A stretch of DNA of 64,000 nucleotides, taken from contig CM067067.1 of the NCBI GenBank assembly GCA_033980235.1, positions 12,242,401-12,306,400 of the forward strand. Direction: 5' to 3'. The stretch comes from Diadema setosum. Lineage: Eukaryota > Echinodermata > Echinoidea > Diadematoida > Diadematidae. The notes beneath the pieces were generated by a model that saw only the letters and a program-made list of their open reading frames with translations, did no database searches and was not told where the DNA came from. A program made the translations under genes and the position numbers. Every line of letters begins with the position of its first letter. Within the stretch, counting starts at the first letter, position 1. Below, in pieces: positions 59,420 to 64,000 of the stretch.

Positions 59420-62362
59420 TTCTGTAACCACATAGCATCAACTAAAAAAGTTACACCATGTTTGAAAAATGAATCCCTCTGATGAATACCAGTACCGGTA
59501 GTCAAAGTATGGGCAGTCATATTCCTTCATTCTTGTGGATGGATATTGAGGTGGTGTGGTTATCAGAAATCATACACCCTAGGAAAGAAGATGGCACAAC
59601 ATGATGGTTGCTGTTTTCTTTAATTTGCTAATACCAATAAGGATGCTTTAGATAGCATGAAGAATCCTTCATTTCTGGGGAATGAAGGATTCTTCAGGTA
59701 AGCTATAAATAAATTTCAATAAAAAAAAATACATCAGTGGAGAAGAGGAAATGAATTCCAAAGAAAATAGCTATAGTCAGACAATGACAGAAATGGCATT
59801 GCCAAAAGCATTACTTTTACAACATTTTTTGTCAACCCCTTCTCCTGTTTTTATCATGGTAAATTAGAAAAGTGCTGCTTGCATTTCTATGTTTTGATTT
59901 ATGTATCCAAACTGAAACTTTGTCAGAACTGCTACAATCTATATACTTGTAGAAGATATAAATGTCCCAAAATACACAGATTTACAAATGCTATGTTGGA
60001 TCTATTAACTTATTCAACATATTGGACATTTTCCCAATATATGACAGAACATGGGGTGAAAAATGTTACCATAAATCCAGGTGCCACTAGAATCCAGACC
60101 CTTCCAGTTACTTTGAGGAAAATCAGTGGAAGCCCCTGCACCAAAGCTTTGTGCTATACATGTAAAATCTAATGCTCCTTGTACACAGTCATGAATATGA
60201 TACAACAAAGGAAAAGGGTCATATCAGCTATACATTCAATGAGTCATTTTGCAATTTTTGTCAAGCACTGACATAATAAAGGTACAGGTAAATCTGTTCA
60301 GGTTACAAAAGCTAGATTCACAAGGGCACTTCTTTCTTTCTATTTTTCAAATTTTTCTGCTGGATGCAGGCTTTATTTTTAGACCTGTCTGGAGCTTTGA
60401 CTGAGTGCTTCCAGTGTAAGGCTTGTGACATCCTTGACTCTGACAATATGGGTGAAGGAGACAGGAAGAGGGGGTGAGGTACAAATGGGGTGCAAAAATG
60501 ACTATACCTCCTGTAAACAAACAAAACAGAAAATCAGCAATGACGATACAGGTGGTAGGGGGAAAAGCAAGGATGACTGAGGTTCCTATACTCTCTGAAA
60601 GGGGTAATATCAACAAGAAGAGGAACAAGATGGGGGCAGATCAATGTGTACATGACGTATATGAACATAATTTTGGAGAGGTTGGATATTCACAGTAAAC
60701 TATGTGGTACATGCACACACAAGACACTATTGGTAGTGGAGTCTAAAGACCAGAAAAGGCACACAATGATGCAGAGCAGCACAAAGGTTGCTTGTTTTCA
60801 AGACTTCACTGCCTTAGTCACATGAAGTCATATAACCAGCTGATGCCGCATTTTATGCTATTTTTAACAAATTCAACCTGTCGAGGATGTAGCCAAATTA
60901 CCCCTTCACTGGGTCATACAAAGTATAAATGCTTTAGACTTCACTAAATATTTTCAAGCACATGAGATTCATTATGTATCACTCACTACTCTTGAAGAAA
61001 TTGGAAGACATATTATATTTTGTTTGCAAGACTGCACTCAGCATGACAATAGCATACAACATATTCTATAAATGAGCCCATCATTTACCATTTGACTTCT
61101 GCATGAATGGGCAAAGTGTCATCCAATTATAAATGGCTAATGCTTAAGTTTGCTTTTGAAATGAATCATGAATCGTCACAGTATTAGTGAATGCTAGAAA
61201 GAGAATACAAACAGAATTCCTTATATTTTCTAGCATTGTGAAAGAGCTCATCACTTACCTCCTTCAAAAGGGGAAAATATCACAAATGTCAGTAACAAGT
61301 CCAGGGAATGTGTAAATTAACTTTCATTAATTTACATGAAATTATGATACATTTCATGAAAGACTTCCTGTAAAAAAAAAAAAAAAAAAATGATGTTGCA
61401 GTGAGCCTTTGATTATTGGCATATCTCTTTCACAATAATATCAGCATAATGTCATGATAAATCTTGGCAGGAGGTTTGTAAAGTTCAAGAAATACATCCA
61501 TATTTTTTTTTTAGAACAGAGTAAATGAATCATATTGCAACTGATTGACAAATTTCCCTATGCAAATAAGTACTGAATCAGTCAGTGTTTGTGAAAGATT
61601 ATAATGTTATCTGACTTTTGCCATGCCCAATATAACAAGAATAAAGAAGATAAAGCCCCTTTTTTAACAATTTACAAAGTTGAGTAAATTTCATAAAGGG
61701 CTTCTGTAATTGTTGCTCTACGATGTAAACTACTTCCCTTTCAATGTAAACTACTTCCCCTTCGAGTTAAACATGTGATCCTGGATAAAAATTGACCAAA
61801 CAGGTACCAATATACTATGGGGATGACCACAGCTTCTCTACACAGAACGAACCCTTTCTGTCTTTAAGTTAAAAATTTGCAATCTTTGTGCTCAAATCCA
61901 CTTTTTTTTTTCTAAAATCAGAATACCATTGACCTGAGTTTAATGGCAAGAAAGAGTGTCTCTTGGCAGGAACTCAAGGTCCCTGCAAAGGATATTAAGT
62001 CATAATTACAGGATAGAGACACTGACAGCTCATTTCTATGCAAAACGTTCCGTTTTTCTGCTAAAGGTCATACCATGTAGCAGCTGTAACCTGACAGGTC
62101 ATGAGAAATGAATGCAAGCAAAACAGAGTTTGGACACCTCAGCACCTATTTCTTGTGACACACCACGATTGCTGCATTCTTTGTACTTCGAATTCAATTA
62201 TGAGTCCCGGCTTACGTACCAGCATAAGAAACTTGCATGCAAAGCGAGTGCAGTCTGCCGATCTCGAGCACTTCGCAGATGCTGTTGGGATGGCCCTCGC
62301 ATTGCGAGAAATGGTGCGAATTAGTTGATCCCATGCCACGCACTCAGGCTTAAACCGAGCCT
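32210..62362 (-). CDS. Single-pass membrane protein with three six-cysteine modules (unnamed family, 5' end missing)
   Basis: Thirteen exons join in frame into 558 residues plus TGA: 62220-62362, 52995-53130, 52450-52538, 51231-51327, 49691-49839, 44476-44602, 42652-42734, 39081-39165, 37031-37209, 36287-36422, 34774-34929, 33480-33626, 32210-32361. I do not recognise the family. Residues 1-154, 155-302 and 303-459 are three modules with a shared signature C-x(17-23)-C-x5-C-x4-C, a fifth Cys about 12-20 residues on (often followed by x-x-P) and a sixth closing the module. Modules 2 and 3 have three and four N-glycosylation sequons. A Thr/Pro-rich linker opens module 3. Residues 460-508 are a Gly/Arg-rich stalk, 509-534 a transmembrane helix with GxxxG motifs, and the last 24 residues a tail ending in TARTL. 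The likely topology is type I cell surface. The first exon starts in phase 1, so exons are missing upstream. No ligand or role can be inferred. Confidence 0.82.
32362..33479 (-). other. Last intron of the membrane-protein gene
   Basis: AT-rich with a poly(T) run near 32686; no recognised element. Confidence 0.7.
33480..33626 (-). CDS. Membrane-protein gene exon: Gly/Arg-rich stalk
   Basis: The acceptor is TTTACACAG and the donor GTAAGT; 147 nt, phase 1 in and out. It encodes PPWRGPGGGGRAGGNN, further Arg/Gly pairs and a basic KRPRPTK segment just outside the membrane helix. The low-complexity composition suggests a flexible stalk. The basic segment might be a protease site, but no clean furin motif is present. 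Confidence 0.85.
33627..34773 (-). other. Intron between stalk and module 3 exons
   Basis: Its proximal half is a GAGAC-motif repeat (34180-34690). The other half shows nothing. Confidence 0.7.
34180..34690. repeat. Repeat dense in GAGAC/GTCTC motifs
   Basis: More than a dozen occurrences of GAGAC, GTCTC or GGAGAT, in both orientations, occur in about 500 bp, together with AGTCTCCAAGAGAC-type small palindromes. It is higher in GC than the flanks and ends 84 bp before exon 34774-34929. Probably a transposon relic; the class is unknown. Confidence 0.5.
34774..34929 (-). CDS. Membrane-protein gene exon: module 3, fused third and closing exons
   Basis: The acceptor is CTTGATTAAG and the donor GTGAGA; 156 nt, phase 1 in and 1 out. 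It covers in one exon what modules 1 and 2 encode in two, so one intron has been lost here or gained in the others. It encodes THGMLGFHIHLLKLS and ends IMPVSRCR. The acceptor AAG is weaker than CAG, but only this start keeps the module frame. Confidence 0.82.
34930..36286 (-). other. Intron inside module 3
   Basis: It includes a CT/T-rich stretch near 35354-35385 and the tail-like sequence AATAAATAAACTATTGAATT near 35394, which resembles the 3' end of a non-LTR element. Otherwise nothing. Confidence 0.6.
36287..36422 (-). CDS. Membrane-protein gene exon: module 3, fifth Cys
   Basis: The acceptor is TTTCCCCAG and the donor GTAGAG; 136 nt, the same length and phases (0 in, 1 out) as 52995-53130. 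It encodes NYTIVTVLRHCSNPVVLSM and ends at NITVA. Confidence 0.9.
36541..36750. mobile_element. ACTGTAAAAC-ended miniature element, copy 3
   Basis: ACTGTAACACCAGAAATGTT at the left, TTTTGTTTTACAGCAA at the right, with mirrored GCATGCATTTTAATTCCAC / GTGAAATCAAAATGCATGC inside. It lies between exons 36287-36422 and 37031-37209. Confidence 0.7.
37031..37209 (-). CDS. Membrane-protein gene exon: Thr/Pro linker and module 3 start
   Basis: The acceptor is TTTGCCAG and the donor GTGAGC; 179 nt, phase 1 in and 0 out. An 18-residue Thr/Ala/Pro-rich linker precedes ECQVWKRVENELI and CSTIENCSGYNC. Both NCS and NCT are sequons inside the cysteine signature. Confidence 0.9.
37200..37632. repeat. Tandem duplication of about 230 bp next to a coding exon
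   Basis: GGGCACGGTAGAAGCTGGCA at 37196 and GGGCACAGTAGAGCTGGCA at 37434 start two similar stretches that both include AATCA.ACAG.CAGAT.AAGA, then CACTGAGGAG-type and CTACTC..TAAATTCT blocks. The first overlaps the start of exon 37031-37209, so the copy carries a short fragment of that exon. Confidence 0.55.
37210..39080 (-). other. Intron between modules 2 and 3
   Basis: It holds a duplicated stretch (about 37214-37400 and 37435-37625 share GTAGA.GCTGGCAAATCA and the GAGGAG.AGCTACTC block), a TTCAATTCAATTTATTTATTT motif at 37630, poly(A) and poly(C) runs, and the possible alternative exon 38936-39020. Confidence 0.6.
38936..39020 (-). other. Possible alternative exon of the membrane-protein gene
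   Basis: A good pyrimidine-rich acceptor (TTTTGCTACAG) opens 85 nt that read CPENSMFEEITPYCVKTDLL in phase 0 and close at GTCAGT in phase 1. Length and phases equal those of the neighbouring exon 39081-39165. The intron between them would be only 60 nt. If both were spliced in, this one would be read in another frame and stop after seven codons, so it could only replace its neighbour. The donor is weak. Confidence 0.3.
39081..39165 (-). CDS. Membrane-protein gene exon: module 2, closing exon with extra cysteines
   Basis: The acceptor is AAATTACAG and the donor GTAAGC; 85 nt, phase 0 in and 1 out. It encodes LALRSCPGQEPC and VPIPPC. Two additional cysteines, absent from modules 1 and 3, could form a private disulfide. 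NTT is a sequon. Confidence 0.8.
39620..40030. repeat. Dispersed repeat with G/C-run palindromes
   Basis: It starts after a poly(G) run (39641-39658) and contains GGGAGGGGGGACACCCCC-type palindromes and CGCTCGGTCGCTCCGCTCC. It ends TTCCTGGATACACCCCTGG, a sequence typical of transposon ends. Confidence 0.5.
40330..40745 (+). pseudogene. Decayed LINE 3' end
   Basis: One frame reads LYDAIPNKLP near 40504 and another FKSALNTLLFY near 40545, matching the LWN.IP.KL and FK.ALKT.LF motifs that close LINE ORF2. The tail GCTATATAAGCACTGTC followed by ATTATTTTCATCATTATGATTA is like the 3' ends of CR1/L2-type elements. Confidence 0.5.
41005..41330 (-). mobile_element. Possible tRNA-derived SINE
   Basis: On the minus strand GGGGTTAGCTGTCATGCAC followed by CCCATGGGATCAAGTCC resembles boxes A and B of a Pol III promoter at suitable spacing. 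The rest is unplaced, higher-GC sequence. Confidence 0.3.
42088..42316. repeat. 15-bp tandem array, about 15 copies
   Basis: The unit CATTTCTATTCACTT repeats almost without change (one TTTACTT variant, last unit CATGTCTATT). Because 15 is a multiple of three, several frames stay open; these ORFs are by-products. It lies in an intron. Confidence 0.95.
42652..42734 (-). CDS. Membrane-protein gene exon: module 2, third exon
   Basis: The acceptor is CCATAACAG and the donor GTAAGA; 83 nt, phase 1 in and 0 out. It starts by completing an NLT sequon and continues FPHETVLHANLVMTP. Confidence 0.83.
42735..44475 (-). other. Intron inside module 2 (second)
   Basis: Its centre is a TA-flanked transposon (43287-44081). 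Poly(T)/poly(G) and poly(C)/CA runs occur at 44290-44400. Confidence 0.75.
43287..44081. mobile_element. DNA transposon relic with AACCTCGAGGTT sub-terminal palindromes
   Basis: Ends GTTACGTTCAGACGG and CCGTTTGAACGTAAC are inverted and flanked by TA (or CTA) on both sides. The 12-bp palindrome AACCTCGAGGTT, with variants, occurs at least seven times, clustered in both ends (43308, 43327, 43381; 43961, 43973, 44031, 44047). These could be transposase-binding sites. No intact transposase. TA suits Tc1/mariner, CTA would suit PIF/Harbinger. Confidence 0.75.
44476..44602 (-). CDS. Membrane-protein gene exon: module 2, fifth Cys
   Basis: The acceptor is AATTTGCAG and the donor GTGAGT; 127 nt, phase 0 in and 1 out. 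It encodes YGVSLVMNGCDSPLSYSLGI, parallel to LLPCATP in module 1 and LRHCSNP in module 3. Confidence 0.87.
45472..46631. mobile_element. Non-autonomous element with TGACCTTTGACC tandem units and GGAC tail (HINE/pearl-like)
   Basis: It begins AACTAGAAATGTCGCTATGG, almost the inverse of the end of the element at 5288-6151. It contains about five units of 110-150 bp centred on CCTTTTGACCTTTGACC, then a GGACGGAC microsatellite (46515-46579) and a terminal hairpin CCGGCACCACTTCGTGGCAG. No ORF of note. Confidence 0.7.
46971..47063. mobile_element. 93-bp TTAA-ended miniature element (intact copy)
   Basis: It runs from TTAACCTGTTGAGG to CCTCAACGGGTTAA, with the inner palindrome CCCGAGTATACTCGGG. It is the uninterrupted counterpart, reversed, of the split copy at 6638-7590. 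Confidence 0.75.
48556..48606. repeat. TA microsatellite
   Basis: About 25 uninterrupted TA units. Confidence 0.95.
48870..49016 (-). other. Possible terminal or poison exon inside the membrane-protein gene
   Basis: An open stretch of 48 codons reads LYGCSESEKNCGIWFKTDDD and continues to IIVYCYTVD, then TAA. It is protein-like, with three cysteines and a balanced composition. Its frame is phase 0, compatible with splicing from exon 49691-49839, and would give a truncated secreted form. The acceptor (GTTAG) lacks a pyrimidine tract, so it may instead be a fragment of another gene. I do not recognise the domain. Confidence 0.3.
49691..49839 (-). CDS. Membrane-protein gene exon: module 2, four-Cys start
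   Basis: The acceptor is CCACGCAG and the donor GTAAGT; 149 nt, phase 1 in and 0 out. It encodes VTPTQIHCAQMNKT and CTMVKGCGGFNC, the C-x5-C-x4-C signature. NKT is a glycosylation sequon. Confidence 0.87.
49840..51230 (-). other. Intron between modules 1 and 2
   Basis: It holds a TA-flanked transposon relic (50347-51000), an AT microsatellite (51055-51094) and a poly(G) run (51108-51121). Confidence 0.75.
50347..51000. mobile_element. TA-flanked inverted-repeat element with TCGTCGCCGG ends
   Basis: Ends TCGTCGCCGGTCACACG and CGTGTGACCGGCGACGA are perfect inverses, and the arms continue through AACCGACGAATC. TA flanks both sides. About 650 bp with no transposase ORF. Confidence 0.8.
51231..51327 (-). 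CDS. Membrane-protein gene exon: module 1, closing exon
   Basis: The acceptor is GCCTTCCAG and the donor GTAAAG; 97 nt, phase 0 in and 1 out. It encodes LRLKFSGPTPL and closes with PVRDCTAA, containing the sixth cysteine. Confidence 0.85.
51328..52449 (-). other. Intron inside module 1
   Basis: AT-rich; nothing recognised. Confidence 0.7.
52450..52538 (-). CDS. Membrane-protein gene exon: module 1, third exon
   Basis: The acceptor is CATGTTTCAG and the donor GTGAGT; 89 nt, phase 1 in and 0 out. It encodes LTYNLFPGMRLQISVKVHF, an alternating hydrophobic pattern typical of beta strands. Confidence 0.85.
52603..52650. repeat. AT microsatellite
   Basis: About 24 AT units, in the short intron between exons 52450-52538 and 52995-53130. 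Confidence 0.95.
52995..53130 (-). CDS. Membrane-protein gene exon: module 1, fifth Cys
   Basis: The acceptor is TCTTTCCAG and the donor GTAAAC; 136 nt, phase 0 in and 1 out. It encodes DVKLLPCATPAQMRLLVLS and a stretch ending NTYPVP. It is the counterpart of 44476-44602 and 36287-36422, which have the same phases. Confidence 0.85.
54186..54596. mobile_element. TTAA-flanked palindromic miniature element, copy 2 of 3
   Basis: TTAA at 54182-54185 and 54597-54600. Ends AGGGACTGTACAGTTCTGGT and AACTATACCATCCCT. The same interior mirrored blocks as copies 1 and 3, including GAGATATCCA / TGATATCTCAGCC. Confidence 0.8.
55203..55477. mobile_element. Miniature element built of CGTTATTCCGAAGGTT repeats
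   Basis: The left half carries about eight copies of a 16-bp unit CGTTATTCCGAAGGTT and variants; the right half carries four or five copies as reverse complement (AACCTTCGGAATAACG). The whole is a 275-bp palindrome made of short repeats. Confidence 0.8.
56436..56684. mobile_element. Palindromic miniature element (TGTATAC ends), copy 2
   Basis: Reverse-oriented counterpart of 9211-9451, with GGACTTCCCGACAA, TTGTGGAGCACA and TGAACAGAGAAATG-like blocks; ends GTATACGC and GTATATACAG. Confidence 0.65.
57273..57669. mobile_element. TTAA-flanked palindromic miniature element, copy 3 of 3
   Basis: TTAA at 57269-57272 and 57670-57673. Ends AGGGTGTGTACAGTTCTGGT and CCAGTACTGTACAGTCCCT; mirrored GAAAATCGGTTTTGAAATGG / CCAATTTTCATCAAATAAAC inside. 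Confidence 0.8.
59312..59419. repeat. ACT trinucleotide microsatellite
   Basis: About 33 ACT units with a few interruptions at the left. It produces a serine run on the minus strand that is not a gene. Confidence 0.95.
62220..62362 (-). CDS. Membrane-protein gene exon: module 1, four-Cys start
   Basis: On the minus strand the acceptor is CCAATACAG and the donor GTACGTAAG. The 143 nt enter in phase 1 and leave in phase 0. They carry ECVAWDQLI, then C-x5-C-x4-C (CSRSADCTRFAC), aligning with the first exons of modules 2 and 3. It lies 9 kb from the next exon; another exon in that gap cannot be excluded. Confidence 0.78.
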
Positions 62363-64000
62363 CTGTATTGGACAAATCAAAGTAAATAGCATGAACAACA
62401 AATGGTGGAAGCTGGCTCTGAGTTAGTATATTTACAAGCCATTCATTCAGAGGCTGAAGCTATAGCTAGCATTAGAAGAAGTCCACCAAAGGATTTTAGC
62501 AATTTCATACAAAATTTAAAAAAAAAATCCCTGCAGTTCAAAAATGATCAAAATTGGATAAGGAATAAGGAAGGTATGACATTCGGATATTTCTTTTTTT
62601 TCAGAAAACACTTCTTGACCAGTTGTTATGAATATTCAAATCAGCATGTTGATATCATGCTCTGACTATTTCTTATACAGAAATGACAAAAATCTAATAC
62701 TTCAGCTGTATAATTGCAAAACTTGCCTTAAACCACCCAAAATAAAAAAGACCAAATGTTAACTCTGATATATTTTGGTATGAGAATATGTTTTTACAGT
62801 TGTAGTTGTATTAGCTAAAAAAAAAACAAATTTTCAGAATTTCATACATAACATAGGCCTACATGAACAATTCCAAGTGACAGCATGACATCATCAACTC
62901 GCTTATTTGAATATTCTTCAGGACGGGCCAAGAAATCTTTCTGGAAAAAATATGAAACTTTAAAATGACATATATACTCTTCCTTATTTCTTGTACGATT
63001 TTTGTCATTTTTGGAACATTCTGTAAGGAATTGTTTCTCTTTCTTCTAGATTTCATTTATTTTTGGGGTGGATTACCTCCTTAACCCCATCTCTATAGGT
63101 TGCTAAAGGGTAGCTCTACTTCGTTTTCCAATTCACTTTGAAGAAATAAACATTATCTGAACATTAAAGTTCAAAAGTTCATACAAATTCTACAACATAT
63201 GAAAAAACCACAGAATTCTTAAGTTTTAAATGTTTTCACCAAAAAAAAAAAAAATTAAGAGCGATCATTTCATTGGAAATTTGGAGCACTGGTGATGTCA
63301 CCTTAGTGTATTCTATGTGACTTCTATACAAATCAGTGTACTGGTATGTTCACTAAATAACTTTTTCTTTGAAAAGAAAAATAAAGTTTTGCATCTAATT
63401 TTTTCAGAGTTGTGGAAATGCTGGTAAGTACTTTCTAATGGGAAATTACAGCTGTTTAACTTTGTTGGAAAAATTATTTCACATACCGACCAAGATATGG
63501 GGGAACAATGTCATCACCTGATAAACATGAATCTAGCATGCATAATAATTATTAATAACTACTTAATTCTGATTGACATACAACTAAAAACTTGAAAAAA
63601 AATGCAGAACTTACACTTTTAATATAGCTTTCCTGTGAACATTTTGTTCATATAAAGGGGAAATATCCCCAAGGGCTCCAACTATAGAATATAAATATGT
63701 GGACATCACAAACTTCTTCTCATCCAGCAATAGTGGCACTAAAACTTTCAAAATCTTAACTTTTGAATGCATTGTTCGTTTTCATACTCAGATTTCCCTC
63801 AGGTTGATGTGCTATATAAACTAATATTATTGCTGCATTTGCTCAATCCACCAGTATTACTGAAGAAATCTAATGAGCAGTGCATAATACATAGATAACT
63901 GGCACTTCGCGAGTCAAAACAGTCAGAGTCAAGACTCCATGGTCTGACAGAGCATATTCACAGCATCAGTAAACACTAAAACAGTATTCATGAAACTTTG
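62363..64000. other. Upstream intron of the membrane-protein gene to window end
   Basis: It contains the TTAA-ended element 62476-63080 and a poly(A) run near 63241. No further module exon is recognised, so the preceding exon should lie beyond base 64000. Confidence 0.6.
62476..63080. mobile_element. TTAA-flanked miniature element (piggyBac-like ends), copy 2
   Basis: Related to 8518-9139: it shares AAATTGGATAAGGAATAAGG, TTGAATATTC blocks and the closing GGGGTGGATTACCTCC before TTAA at 63081-63084. The left flank reads TTAG, probably a mutated TTAA. It begins about 110 bp upstream of exon 62220-62362. Confidence 0.7.

Larger units (their letters stand above)
53131..62219 (-). other. Nine-kb intron inside module 1
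   Basis: It contains four miniature elements (54186, 55203, 56436, 57273), a tail-like repeat near 53545-53640 (GGACGGATAGCCCTGG..AGGGGTCCGACC), a poly(A) run (55768-55797), a possible tRNA-like stretch (55955-56045) and an ACT microsatellite (59312). From 57700 to 59300 and 59430 to 62200 I see no gene or element. Confidence 0.65.

Noticed and set aside
59233..59520. Minus-strand frame with a long serine run
   Set aside because: It is the translation of the ACT microsatellite.

Overview
The window is eukaryotic, intron-rich and AT-rich, with dense DNA-transposon debris. Two protein-coding genes point towards each other and both run off the window. The first codes for a protein very close to vertebrate FBXL20/FBXL2. 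The repeats (TTAA- and TA-flanked miniature elements, tandem-repeat elements with GGAC tails, a tRNA-derived SINE, decayed LINE ends) are of the kind common in marine invertebrates. An echinoderm or another invertebrate deuterostome is my best guess, but the sequence does not settle the species.

Region 1-18842 (+): the last eleven coding exons of an FBXL20/FBXL2 orthologue, the leucine-rich-repeat substrate receptor of an SCF ubiquitin ligase. The visible part starts at the end of the F-box and runs through the whole LRR array to a C-terminal prenylation box (CVIL). All splice sites are GT-AG and all phases join, giving 383 residues. The start codon and most of the F-box lie upstream of base 1. 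Introns 2, 3, 4, 5, 7 and 9 carry transposon remains, including one element nested inside another and a decayed LINE end.

Region 18843-32209: the gap between the two converging 3' ends. It holds 3' UTR sequence of unknown length, a SINE, several miniature inverted-repeat elements and simple repeats. I see no convincing coding exon.

Region 32210-62362 (-): thirteen exons that splice in frame into 558 residues of a cell-surface protein I do not recognise as a named family. It has three copies of a cysteine-rich module of about 150 residues. Each copy is enclosed by phase-1 introns and has the same internal phase pattern (0,1,0). A Gly/Arg-rich juxtamembrane stalk, one transmembrane helix and a 24-residue cytoplasmic tail follow. 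The first visible exon begins in phase 1, so more sequence, possibly another module, lies beyond base 62362. This repeat module is the best candidate in the window for something undescribed. Two extra phase-compatible open segments (38936-39020 and 48870-49016) could be alternative exons.

There is no sign that the two genes work together; they are simply neighbours with convergent 3' ends. Much of the remaining structure is transposon biology, with several families present in two or three copies within the window.
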